Shown: positions 1 to 5,721 of the stretch, piece after piece
How positions within the stretch are numbered: position 1 is the first letter of the stretch
Layout: each line of letters begins with the position of its first letter
Assembly (NCBI GenBank): GCA_009914645.1
Contig: VFLB01000085.1
Span: forward strand, 1 to 5,721
Source of the DNA: Synechococcaceae bacterium Bin_79_3
Lineage (GTDB): Bacteria > Cyanobacteriota > Cyanobacteriia > PCC-6307 > Cyanobiaceae
Length of the DNA: 5,721 nucleotides
Reading direction: 5' to 3'
Translations under genes and position numbers: made by a program
The notes under the pieces: model-generated
What the model was told of the DNA's origin: nothing
The model's input: the letters and a program-made list of their open reading frames with translations, nothing else
Database searches by the model: none

Positions 1-101
1 ATCTCTGGCACGCTGGCCGCTCTAGAGCTGCAGCCGCTGGATTTGAGAAGGGAATTGATCGCAAGGCAGAGCCAACTCTGGCAATGCCTGATCTTGATTA
101 A
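1..101 (+). CDS. psbC: Photosystem II CP43 chlorophyll apoprotein, C-terminal end (partial)
   Basis: Only the last 32 complete codons lie in the window, from base 3 to the TAA at 99-101. They read [19 protein letters not shown] and end in MPDLD. This is the highly conserved stromal/cytoplasmic tail of CP43, which in most species reads [19 protein letters not shown]. Bases 1-2 (AT) fit the end of the His codon that normally precedes this LW. CP43 is a thylakoid membrane inner antenna of photosystem II: it binds chlorophyll a and contributes a ligand to the oxygen-evolving cluster from a lumenal loop outside this window. Family knowledge: psbC usually overlaps the 3' end of psbD in cyanobacteria, so psbD is expected just to the left. 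The Ala-to-Ser change in GRSRAAAA is a small deviation from the usual sequence. The gene ends just before an inverted repeat and a strong terminator. Confidence 0.93.
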   Translation, partial: LWHAGRSRAAAAGFEKGIDRKAEPTLAMPDLD

Positions 102-139
102 TTTAGTAAATCTAATTCAATAAATCAGATTTACTAAAT
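101..139. repeat. AT-rich inverted repeat just after psbC
   Basis: A perfect 13-bp inverted repeat lies at 101-113 (ATTTAGTAAATCT) and 127-139 (AGATTTACTAAAT), separated by a 13-base spacer. Each arm is itself a palindrome around one base (ATTTA-G-TAAAT and ATTTA-C-TAAAT). The repeat can therefore be read either as one long hairpin in the psbC transcript or as two dyad-symmetric DNA sites with centres 28 bp apart. It starts on the last base of the psbC stop codon. As RNA the stem is almost all A-U, so it would be fairly weak. It is not followed directly by a T run and is not itself the terminator. A role in 3' mRNA stability or as a protein-binding site is inference. Confidence 0.6.
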
Positions 140-156
140 CTATATTAATACTAATC

Positions 157-181
157 AACCCCTGCTTTGCGGGGGTTTTTT
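157..181 (+). terminator. Rho-independent terminator of psbC transcript
   Basis: A GC-rich hairpin has a left arm at 157-165 (AACCCCTGC), a TTT loop at 166-168 and a right arm at 169-177 (GCGGGGGTT). It has nine pairs, including one G-U wobble, and runs directly into six T residues at 176-181. This is a classic intrinsic terminator on the + strand, 56 bases after the psbC stop. Read from the other strand, the hairpin lies about 25 bases past the maf stop but is followed by a poor T run, so it may stop maf transcripts only weakly. Confidence 0.88.
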
Positions 182-207
182 ATTAACTAAATTTTTTATT
201 AACTACT
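176..207. repeat. 16-bp tandem duplication at terminator tail / maf stop
   Basis: The 14-mer TTTTTTATTAACTA occurs at 176-189 and again at 192-205, a direct repeat with a period of 16 bp. The first copy is the T-tract tail of the psbC terminator. The second contains the maf stop codon (CTA at 203-205, read as TAG on the - strand). This looks like a short slippage duplication in the intergenic region. It has no evident function beyond giving two T runs. Confidence 0.7.
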
Positions 208-793
208 GATGGTTTGATTCCAAATTCAACCAGCTGCGAAGCAGCGGCAAACTAAGGCCAATCACATTACTAATACAGCCTTCTATACGTTCTATCATTA
301 AGCCGCCGCGACCTTCCACAGCAAAACAGCCAGCGCATTGCAACGGTTCACCAGTTGCTACATAGGCAATAATTTCAGCCTCTGTTACTGCTGCAAATTG
401 CACCTTAGTGCTAACAATTGCCCTGTGTTCTCCGCCGCCATTCGTTAGCCAACAATGGCCGGTATGCAGCATGCCCCAATGATTTGCCATGCAGCGCCAA
501 CGCTGAATGGCATCAGCTGCATCTTTTGGTTTACCAAATATCTCCCCTTTAAATTCAAACAGTGAATCACAGGCCAAAATACCAAGACCAGGGGGATTTA
601 GCGGTTTTTCATTTAAGAGAATTTGTTGCACTGCTTTGGCTTTAGCTGCTGCGAGTTCTTGCACCAATTGCAACGGGTTTGGATTTTGGATCGCATCTTC
701 ATCCACACCGCTTACTTGCACGCGATGGGGTATTGCAGCCTGCTCCAGGAGCCGACGGCGGGAGGGGGACGCAGAAGCGAGTAGCAGTTCCAT
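203..793 (-). CDS. maf: Maf-like nucleoside triphosphate pyrophosphatase
   Basis: A cytoplasmic house-cleaning enzyme of the Maf/HAM1 fold. Characterised members hydrolyse dTTP, UTP or modified nucleotides such as m7GTP to the monophosphate and PPi. The protein is 196 residues from the chosen ATG at 793, normal for the family. The N-terminus carries the Maf signature [14 protein letters not shown] (residues 3-16). The central block [18 protein letters not shown] (about 72-89) contains the expected catalytic acid D76. HTGHCWL (110-116) matches the usual H-x-V-x-T region loosely. The tail [17 protein letters not shown], then IERIEG and [11 protein letters not shown] (148-185), is typical. A TTG one codon upstream (796) could also initiate, but ATG places the start where the family starts; no clear ribosome binding site is seen. 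The usual ADT/SDQ triplet is CDS here, so the preferred nucleotide cannot be assigned. The gene converges with psbC and diverges from the small gene at 819. Confidence 0.92.
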   Translation of the reverse strand: MELLLASASPSRRRLLEQAAIPHRVQVSGVDEDAIQNPNPLQLVQELAAAKAKAVQQILLNEKPLNPPGLGILACDSLFEFKGEIFGKPKDAADAIQRWRCMANHWGMLHTGHCWLTNGGGEHRAIVSTKVQFAAVTEAEIIAYVATGEPLQCAGCFAVEGRGGLMIERIEGCISNVIGLSLPLLRSWLNLESNHQ

Positions 794-818
794 CAACAGG
801 ATTGTTTAGGGTTGATTC

Positions 819-1190
819 ATGCAAAGCAGTTCTAATTCCAGCTGTAGCTCCCATTCCTTAGCGCGTGCGGCAGAAGCATTGCGCTGCTTAACTTTACGGC
901 GTTTTTTTTATGAACTCGCCGCGGCTGAACCGCTAAGCAGCCAGCAGGTGTGCGCAAATGCCAGCTGTTACGAAAATCCACTTACAACTAATGCCGCAGA
1001 AGATATCTTTTGTTGGCTAATTAAACTTGGTGTATTACGGCGAGAAGTGGATGGTCAAGGGCTTACCCATCGGGTGCGCTTAACCCCTATGGGTACCGAA
1101 TTACTTAACCAGTGGCCAGGTGAAATTCCCTCAACAACAAAATTAAGCCGCCTGCGCCATTGGGTTAGGCGCCATTGGCCTCGGCTTTGA
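819..1190 (+). CDS. Small conserved-looking protein, probable winged-helix fold, function unknown
   Basis: A 123-residue protein starting at ATG 819, 25 bp from the divergent maf start. After a Ser-rich leader (residues 1-13) come a helical stretch [19 protein letters not shown] (15-33), a second helix near SSQQV, and a third segment [21 protein letters not shown] (59-79). This leads into [16 protein letters not shown]. The pattern 'helix, W-L-x-x-x-G-V-L-x-R, charged turn, R-L-T-x-x-G-x-x-L' is what the recognition helix, wing and closing helix of winged-helix domains look like. The tail is basic ([13 protein letters not shown]). It resembles, from memory only, the cyanobacterial Npun_F0494 family of uncharacterised proteins. 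There is no signal peptide or membrane segment. Its 3' end overlaps the likely start of cobQ, so the two are probably co-transcribed and translationally coupled. A DNA-binding role is inference; a structural role without DNA binding is equally possible. Confidence 0.78.
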   Translation: MQSSSNSSCSSHSLARAAEALRCLTLRRFFYELAAAEPLSSQQVCANASCYENPLTTNAAEDIFCWLIKLGVLRREVDGQGLTHRVRLTPMGTELLNQWPGEIPSTTKLSRLRHWVRRHWPRL

Positions 1191-2707
1191 AATCTGCCAA
1201 TAGATTCGCTCCCTTGATGGTGCTTGGCACCAGTAGTGGGGCTGGAAAATCATTAATGACCACTGCCCTTTGCCGGCTCTTGCAGCGTGGCGGCGAACAA
1301 CCCGTGCCCTTTAAGGGGCAAAACATGAGCAATAACGCTTGGGTAGATCAAAGCGGAGGCGAGATGGCCTACTCCCAGGCATTGCAAGCCTGGGCCGCAG
1401 GGTTAGAGCCTCATCACAGCATGAATCCAGTGTTGCTAAAGCCACAAGGCGACAGCACCAGTGAATTAATCCATATGGGGCAATCGGTGGGGCTAGCCCG
1501 CGCCGAGCATTACTACCGCGATTGGTTTAAGCCGGGATGGGCTGCAATTCGCAGCGGCCTTAGCCAGCTAGAAACCGCACATCCAGGCGGCCGGCTGGTG
1601 CTGGAGGGGGCTGGCAGCCCTGTGGAGGTAAATCTGCAAGCCCGTGATCTAACCAATTTGCGCTTGGCCCAATTTCTGCGGGCCCGCTGCATCCTGGTGG
1701 CAGATATCGAACGGGGTGGAGTATTTGCCCAATTGGTGGGCACCTTGGACTTATTACGGCCGGTGGAGCGGCCACTGATTCGGGGGCTACTGATCAACCG
1801 TTTTCGCGGCCGCCGCGAACTTTTTGATGAAGGGCGCCGCTGGCTTGAGCAAAACACCGGGATTCCGGTATTAGGGGTGATGCCCTGGCTTGATGAACTA
1901 TTTCCGCCGGAAGATTCACTTGATCTCCTAGAGCGAGGTAAACGCAAAGCAAGCGCCGAAATTGAAATTGTGGTGATTAAGTTGCCATCGCTTAGTAATT
2001 TTTCTGATCTGGATCCTTTAGAAGCTGAACCAAGCGTGCAGTTGCGATGGCTTACCCCGGGTGAACCTTTAGGAAATCCAGCAGCTGTTATCTTGCCCGG
2101 CAGCAAACAAACTATGACTGGCTTAAAACAACTGCAAAAAAGTAATATTGCCGCTGAATTACGTAATTATGTAAATAATGGCGGCCATATATTTGGTATT
2201 TGCGGTGGTATGCAAATGCTGGGGAAGCGATTGAATGATCCTGATGCCTTAGAGGGTAAAGACATCAACAATTCATCCCAGTGTGGCCTGGATTTACTGC
2301 CGCTTAATACTGATTACGGCTGCATTAAAGCATTGCAACAACGTTGCAGTAATGCCCTATGGCCGAGGGGGGGAATACAGATTGAAGGTTTTGAACTTCA
2401 TCGCGGCAGTAGCAGTTCTATACGCACAGAAGCTGAGCAGATATTCCCGATAGCAAGCGATCCAGATTTAGGCTATTGGTTGCCCTATGGCAGCTTTGGC
2501 GGTGTGGTGGCAGGCACCTATTTGCATGGAATATTTGAAAATGGAATTTGGCGGCGTTGCTGGTTAAATCAACTACGCAAACGTAAAGGCTTGGCTTTAT
2601 TAAGTGAACAACAAACGCACCACCGCAAGCAACGGGACCGCTTGCTTGATCGCCTGGCTGATGCCTTTGAAGCCCATGTAAATATTGAACCTTTACTTAG
2701 GCCTTAA
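1187..2707 (+). CDS. cobQ: Cobyric acid synthase (adenosylcobyric acid synthase, glutamine-hydrolysing)
   Basis: Amidates the b, d, e and g carboxyls of adenosylcobyrinic acid a,c-diamide, using glutamine and ATP, in cobalamin/pseudocobalamin biosynthesis in the cytoplasm. Numbered from the TTG at 1187 the protein has 506 residues, normal for the family. The N-terminal dethiobiotin-synthetase-like domain has a P-loop GTSSGAGKS (14-22), [14 protein letters not shown] (40-53), [15 protein letters not shown] (81-95), [12 protein letters not shown] (139-150) and [16 protein letters not shown] (171-186). The C-terminal type 1 glutamine amidotransferase domain has LPGSKQT (303-309), [11 protein letters not shown] with nucleophile C339, GFELHRG (401-407) and [10 protein letters not shown] with catalytic H447. 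No ATG lies near the expected N-terminus. TTG 1187 overlaps the previous stop as TTGA. TTG 1175 and ATG 1217 are alternatives, but 1217 would start right at the first beta strand. The ferredoxin gene begins immediately after the stop. The 3' half is clearly more AT-rich than the 5' half. Confidence 0.96.
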   Translation: MKSANRFAPLMVLGTSSGAGKSLMTTALCRLLQRGGEQPVPFKGQNMSNNAWVDQSGGEMAYSQALQAWAAGLEPHHSMNPVLLKPQGDSTSELIHMGQSVGLARAEHYYRDWFKPGWAAIRSGLSQLETAHPGGRLVLEGAGSPVEVNLQARDLTNLRLAQFLRARCILVADIERGGVFAQLVGTLDLLRPVERPLIRGLLINRFRGRRELFDEGRRWLEQNTGIPVLGVMPWLDELFPPEDSLDLLERGKRKASAEIEIVVIKLPSLSNFSDLDPLEAEPSVQLRWLTPGEPLGNPAAVILPGSKQTMTGLKQLQKSNIAAELRNYVNNGGHIFGICGGMQMLGKRLNDPDALEGKDINNSSQCGLDLLPLNTDYGCIKALQQRCSNALWPRGGIQIEGFELHRGSSSSIRTEAEQIFPIASDPDLGYWLPYGSFGGVVAGTYLHGIFENGIWRRCWLNQLRKRKGLALLSEQQTHHRKQRDRLLDRLADAFEAHVNIEPLLRP

Positions 2708-2968
2708 ATGACTGCTATCCCAAATAAAAAGACTTCAGTCACAATCCGATGGCCAAACGGATTAATAAGCCAAGCAACGCCCGGAGACGATTGGTTGGTA
2801 TTGGCAAAAGCAGCTAAGAACCCAATCCCCACCGGATGCCTTGGCGGAAGCTGCGGGGCCTGTGAAATCGAAGTTAATGGGAATGTGATCAGGGCATGCA
2901 TTAGCTCAGTTGCCATTGATAGCAGCAACTGCCTGCAGGTGGAATTCGCTAATGATCCCCATTGGTAG
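2708..2968 (+). CDS. Small [2Fe-2S] ferredoxin coupled to cobQ
   Basis: An 86-residue soluble electron carrier of the 2Fe-2S beta-grasp fold. The cluster motif is C44-x4-C49-x2-C52 in GCLGGSCGACEIEV, with a fourth ligand C64 in VIRACISSV. Only 11 residues separate the third and fourth cysteines. Photosynthetic plant-type ferredoxins have about 29, whereas the iron-sulfur subunits of succinate dehydrogenase and fumarate reductase have the short spacing seen here. The N-terminal VTIRWPNGLISQATPGDDWLVLAKA region fits the opening beta hairpin and first helix of the fold. ATG 2708 follows the cobQ TAA (2705-2707) with no gap, and a weak AGG lies 5 bases upstream of it, so translation by coupling to cobQ is likely. 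The redox partner is unknown. Supplying electrons to corrinoid cobalt reduction is a reasonable guess from position only. It is probably not the main photosystem I acceptor ferredoxin. Confidence 0.9.
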   Translation: MTAIPNKKTSVTIRWPNGLISQATPGDDWLVLAKAAKNPIPTGCLGGSCGACEIEVNGNVIRACISSVAIDSSNCLQVEFANDPHW

Positions 2969-2985
2969 CTTTTTAGTTAGCTACT
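2964..2985. terminator. Weak hairpin between the convergent ferredoxin and mnmA genes
   Basis: GTAGCT at 2965-2970 and AGCTAC at 2979-2984 form a perfect 6-bp stem, extended by a G-T wobble (2964/2985), around an 8-base T-rich loop. The stem overlaps the ferredoxin stop codon and fills the 17-bp convergent gap. Only a short T run (2985-2987) follows on the + strand and none on the - strand. It is at best a weak bidirectional terminator. Confidence 0.3.
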
Positions 2986-4122
2986 TTAAATACCGGTGTC
3001 CAATTGAATTAAGCCTCCACCCAATAACACTTCCCCGGCATAGAACACCGCCGCTTGGCCAGGGGTAATTGAAAATTGCTCCTCCTTAAATTGCAATTGG
3101 CAAGAGCTTTCTGATAACGGGGTGAGTATCGCTAATTCAGGCGCACTGCGATAACGCACTTGCACTTCAACTTCAAAAGCTTCTAATGGCGCAGCAATCG
3201 AAACCCAATTAAGCGCCGCCACCGTGCAAAAACTACGGCCCGCATCTTTACGGCCTGCCACCACCACCTGATTCATCGCAGCATCAAGCCGCACTACATG
3301 CAACGGCTCGCTCCATGCCACCCCCAGCCCCTTGCGTTGACCGATTGTGAAGTGCTCAATGCCGTCGTGCTTACCAACCACCGTGCCATCGGCAAGCACG
3401 ATTTGCCCCGGCCGCTCTGGCAGGTAGGCATCAAGAAAAGCTTTCATCGAGCCGTGGTGATCAGCTAGGCATAAATCCTGGCTTTCAGCTTTCGTAGCAG
3501 TGCGTAAGCCCAAACGGCTGGCCTCCTGCCTTGTTTCGATTTTGGTGAGTTCGCCAAGGGGGAAAACCAAATTCGAAAGGATTGCTTGAGGTAGATCGTA
3601 TAAAAAATAACTTTGATCTTTATGGCTATCTAAGCCTCTTAGTAACTGGGTGCGGCCGCTGCTGCAATATCGCAAGCGGGCGTAATGACCTGTGGCTAAA
3701 CGTTTAAGCCCCCGTTCTTTTTCAGCCCAAGCAAGCATCGGGCCAAATTTCACCGCACGATTACAACGGGAACAAGGCAATGGCGTAAGCCCTGCAACAT
3801 AGTTTTCCAATAAAAATTCAACTATTTCCTTTTTAAAAACTTCGCGTGAATCCACCACATGATGGGGAACCGCGAGGGATTCGCAAAGGGCTGCAGCATC
3901 AACTAACCCCTCGGCGCAGCAGGCGCCTTTGCCACTCATAAGCCAGAGGGTGAGGCCTTCCACCCGCCAGCCAGCCGCCTGCAATAAGGCCGCCGTAAGG
4001 GAACTATCAACACCACCTGAAAGGCCAACGGCAATCGCTTTCTCACCGGGGAAGCTACGCAAACGCTCAAGCGCTGCCTCCACGGCGGGGGTCGCACTTG
4101 CGGTTGGCAACAAAGTAGTCAT
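2986..4122 (-). CDS. mnmA: tRNA-specific 2-thiouridylase MnmA
   Basis: Adenylates and then thiolates U34 of tRNA-Lys, -Glu and -Gln (s2U34), using sulfur relayed from a cysteine desulfurase. The protein is 378 residues from ATG 4122, normal size. Visible motifs: PP-loop GLSGGVDSS (33-41), [12 protein letters not shown] (58-69), [11 protein letters not shown] (116-126), ATGHYARL (143-150), DQSYFLYDL (169-177), AESQDLC (212-218) and [11 protein letters not shown]. By alignment with E. coli MnmA, C120 (before NRAVKF) and C218 are the catalytic pair. C117 adds a CxxC not present in the E. coli sequence. The beta-barrel C-terminal domain is complete to [12 protein letters not shown]. The first in-frame start in the open stretch is a TTG at 4161, but ATG 4122 matches the expected N-terminus. 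It has AAGAGG (4140-4135 read on the - strand) about 12 bases upstream as a possible ribosome binding site. The gene diverges from nnr with a 20-bp gap. Confidence 0.96.
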   Translation of the reverse strand: MTTLLPTASATPAVEAALERLRSFPGEKAIAVGLSGGVDSSLTAALLQAAGWRVEGLTLWLMSGKGACCAEGLVDAAALCESLAVPHHVVDSREVFKKEIVEFLLENYVAGLTPLPCSRCNRAVKFGPMLAWAEKERGLKRLATGHYARLRYCSSGRTQLLRGLDSHKDQSYFLYDLPQAILSNLVFPLGELTKIETRQEASRLGLRTATKAESQDLCLADHHGSMKAFLDAYLPERPGQIVLADGTVVGKHDGIEHFTIGQRKGLGVAWSEPLHVVRLDAAMNQVVVAGRKDAGRSFCTVAALNWVSIAAPLEAFEVEVQVRYRSAPELAILTPLSESSCQLQFKEEQFSITPGQAAVFYAGEVLLGGGLIQLDTGI

Positions 4123-4142
4123 GTACCCATGTTGCCTCTTCC

Positions 4143-5645
4143 ATGGTGTGGCCCGCAGCAAACGCCAACCACCTATTGGTTACAGCCAACCAGATGGGGC
4201 AATTGGAGCAACAACTTTTTGATAGCGGCCTACCGGTGGCGGCCTTGATGGAAAAAGCCGGTTTGGCTTTAGCCGAACGCCTAAAAGCAGAAGCAGGCCT
4301 GCGCAGCCGTGGGGTAGTGGTGTTGGTGGGGCCAGGCCATAACGGCGGTGATGGTTTGGTTTTGGCAAGGGAACTGTGGCTGGCGGGCTGGCCGGTGCGG
4401 ATCTGGAGTCCCTTTGCTGAACACAAACCACTCACGGCTGCCCATTTGCGCCATTGCCTATGGCTGGGGCTGCCAAAGCTGGAGCAGCCCCCTGATCCCA
4501 CAGGAACGGAACTATGGCTCGATGCAATATTTGGCATCGGTCAAAGCCAAGCCCTGCCTGAAACAGTGGCTCACACCCTGGAGCAACGCCAACTTTGCGG
4601 CGCTGAAATCTGGAGCATTGATGGTCCCAGTGGCCTGTGTAGCGACAGGGGGGTATTGCTGGGAAAAGGGGCTGCCCGTTGCAGTCGCAGCCTGGTGGTA
4701 GGCCTGTGGAAACAAGGCCTATGGCAAGACAGTGCCATGGCTTGGGTGGGTGAACAGGAACGGATCGAGCTGAATTTGCCAGCGGCTTTGCTTGTCACCA
4801 TTGGCAGCAAAGCGGTGTTGGGGCTTTGGGGAAAAGATGCCTATGGCCCCATGGCACCCCAGCCGATACCAGATGCCTGGTCCTCTAAAAACGGCCGCGG
4901 CCGGTTGCGGATTATTGCCGGTAGCAATAGGTATCCGGGCGCAGCCCGTTTAAGCCTTGAAGGAGCCAGTGCCAGCGGTGTGGGCTGGCTAGAGGCGGCG
5001 CTAGAGCAAGGCCAAGGCAAGCAGCTAGAGCAACTGCTTCCCCACGTGCTCTGGCGTTCTAGGGCTGAGGGCTTAGAGCGCTTGGATGCCGTGGTGGTGG
5101 GGCCTGGCTTAGGAACAACAGCAACTTTTCCGGCTGGGCTCCAAGAATTTCCTGGCTTGCTGCTGCTCGATGCCGATGGCTTGAATCACTTGGCGATGGG
5201 AAAGCAGGTAATCCCATGGCTTTCTAACCGCCATGGCCCCACCTGGATCACTCCCCATCAAGGCGAATTCACGCGCTTGTTTCCCCAATTGGCAGGGCAA
5301 GCACCGCTGGAAGCAGCAAAAACAGCAGCACAACTAACGGGTGCCCAGGTGCTCTTGAAGGGCGCCCACAGTTGCATCGCAACCCCAGAGGGTTGCTGCT
5401 ATCAGCTTTTGGAAACCAGTGCCTGGGCCGCAAGGGCGGGCATGGGTGATGTGCTCGCTGGCTATGCCGGCGGCCTTGGCGCCCTTGGCGTGGCAAGCGA
5501 AAAGCAATTTTCCAACGCAATTTCCGGGCAATTGCTAGCCCTAGCGGGGTTGCGCCATGGGCTAGCGGGCATGAGGCTTGCCCAACAAGGCTTGGGCTGC
5601 GCTAGCCCCCTGGCGGTGGCAAAAAACTTGGCTTATTTGCAATAA
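4143..5645 (+). CDS. nnr: Bifunctional NAD(P)H-hydrate epimerase / ADP-dependent NAD(P)H-hydrate dehydratase
   Basis: Repairs damaged NADH and NADPH: the N-terminal half epimerises R- and S-NAD(P)HX, and the C-terminal half dehydrates the S form using ADP. The protein is 500 residues, the usual fused length. The N-terminal YjeF_N domain (about 10-220) has [18 protein letters not shown] (35-40), [17 protein letters not shown] (62-78), WLDAIFGIG with conserved D127, and SIDGPSGL (158-165). The C-terminal ribokinase-like domain (about 225-500) has [18 protein letters not shown] (251-268), AVVVGPGLG (316-324), [11 protein letters not shown] (340-350), [13 protein letters not shown] (368-380), VLLKGAH (403-409) and [14 protein letters not shown] (432-445), with D436 in the catalytic GMGD. 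ATG 4143 is the first start. No ribosome binding site is seen, and TTG 4176 is a possible later start nearer the conserved LLVTA. Some epimerase-domain positions differ from consensus (H66 in GHNGGDG, G161 and C166 in [10 protein letters not shown]). It diverges from mnmA and has no obvious operon partner. Confidence 0.95.
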   Translation: MVWPAANANHLLVTANQMGQLEQQLFDSGLPVAALMEKAGLALAERLKAEAGLRSRGVVVLVGPGHNGGDGLVLARELWLAGWPVRIWSPFAEHKPLTAAHLRHCLWLGLPKLEQPPDPTGTELWLDAIFGIGQSQALPETVAHTLEQRQLCGAEIWSIDGPSGLCSDRGVLLGKGAARCSRSLVVGLWKQGLWQDSAMAWVGEQERIELNLPAALLVTIGSKAVLGLWGKDAYGPMAPQPIPDAWSSKNGRGRLRIIAGSNRYPGAARLSLEGASASGVGWLEAALEQGQGKQLEQLLPHVLWRSRAEGLERLDAVVVGPGLGTTATFPAGLQEFPGLLLLDADGLNHLAMGKQVIPWLSNRHGPTWITPHQGEFTRLFPQLAGQAPLEAAKTAAQLTGAQVLLKGAHSCIATPEGCCYQLLETSAWAARAGMGDVLAGYAGGLGALGVASEKQFSNAISGQLLALAGLRHGLAGMRLAQQGLGCASPLAVAKNLAYLQ

Positions 5646-5651
5646 ATGAGA

Positions 5652-5720
5652 TTAAGCCTGAAGTAAATCAGCATAAATAAGCCCATTTGTGTTGATTTTC
5701 CCTTGCAAATCTAAAAGGTT
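5652..5720 (-). CDS. C-terminal fragment of an unidentified gene (partial)
   Basis: On the - strand an open frame enters from the right edge and ends at a TAA (5654-5652), giving 22 residues that read LLDLQGKINTNGLIYADLL near the end. The composition looks protein-like, and the stop lies only 6 bp past the nnr stop, in keeping with the tight convergent packing elsewhere in the window. Another - frame here is stopped within two codons and the third is stopped at its first codon. I do not recognise the protein. The fragment is short enough that an open frame by chance is possible. Confidence 0.5.
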   Translation of the reverse strand, partial: NLLDLQGKINTNGLIYADLLQA

Positions 5721-5721
5721 A

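Noticed and set aside
1..123. Open + frame beginning at base 1 and ending at TAA 121-123
   Set aside because: It is out of frame with the clear CP43 tail (codons from base 3), and its last third covers the AT-rich intergenic repeat. It is a shadow of psbC.
794..818. Promoter elements in the maf/small-gene divergent gap
   Set aside because: Only weak AT-rich hexamers (such as TTTAGG) occur in this 25-bp gap. No convincing -35/-10 pair could be placed on either strand.
507..861. Open + frames across maf and the small downstream gene
   Set aside because: They are antisense to maf's [11 protein letters not shown] and GKP motifs; the products are Ser/Ala/Cys-rich and unrecognisable.
1513..2106. 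Long open - frame of 197 codons inside cobQ
   Set aside because: It lies wholly antisense to well-conserved cobQ motifs, and its product is Ser/Arg/Pro-rich, as expected of a GC-rich antisense shadow.
4067..4537. Open - frame of 156 codons spanning the mnmA/nnr junction
   Set aside because: It overlaps conserved parts of nnr and the mnmA N-terminus, has low-complexity composition and matches no family I recognise.
5646..5666. Short + reading frame ATG-AGA-TTA...TAA just after nnr
   Set aside because: It has only six codons, no ribosome binding site and overlaps the probable - gene end.
1..5721. HIP1 palindromes (GCGATCGC), CRISPR repeats, insertion sequence ends, tRNA or rRNA genes
   Set aside because: None was found on reading the window. 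The absence of HIP1 agrees with a picocyanobacterial origin but proves little in under 6 kb.

Overview
This window comes from a cyanobacterium, most likely a picocyanobacterium of the Synechococcus/Cyanobium/Prochlorococcus clade. The main evidence is the left edge, which encodes the last 32 residues of the photosystem II antenna protein CP43 (PsbC). The rest is a tightly packed set of housekeeping genes with gaps of 0 to 25 bp and intermediate, uneven base composition. The HIP1 octamer common in many other cyanobacteria was not seen. The species cannot be fixed from the sequence alone.

Layout from left to right. psbC (+, 3' end only) is followed by an AT-rich inverted repeat and a strong intrinsic terminator. 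maf (-) converges on that terminator. A divergent three-gene run on + follows: a small, probably winged-helix protein of unknown function, cobQ (cobyric acid synthase), and a small [2Fe-2S] ferredoxin. cobQ overlaps the first gene, and the ferredoxin begins on the base after the cobQ stop. mnmA (-, tRNA 2-thiouridylase) converges on the ferredoxin gene. The bifunctional NAD(P)H-hydrate repair gene nnr (+) is divergent from mnmA with about 20 bp between starts. An open frame on - at the right edge, ending 6 bp past nnr, is probably the C-terminus of another gene.

How the genes work together. cobQ and the ferredoxin look like one translational unit tied to corrinoid (in this clade, pseudocobalamin-type) biosynthesis. 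maf and nnr are both metabolite-repair or house-cleaning enzymes, for non-canonical NTPs and damaged NAD(P)H. mnmA thiolates the wobble uridine of tRNA-Lys, -Glu and -Gln. Every gene with a recognised family appears intact, apart from the two cut by the window edges.

I found no mobile element, CRISPR array, tRNA or rRNA, and nothing that amounts to a clearly new system. The items most worth a second look are the cobQ-coupled ferredoxin with its unusual cysteine spacing, the small unknown gene before cobQ, the CxxC form of MnmA, and the palindromic structure after psbC. Apart from the 101 bp between the psbC and maf stops, no gene-free stretch exceeds about 25 bp (6 bp at the right edge if the partial reading frame there is real).
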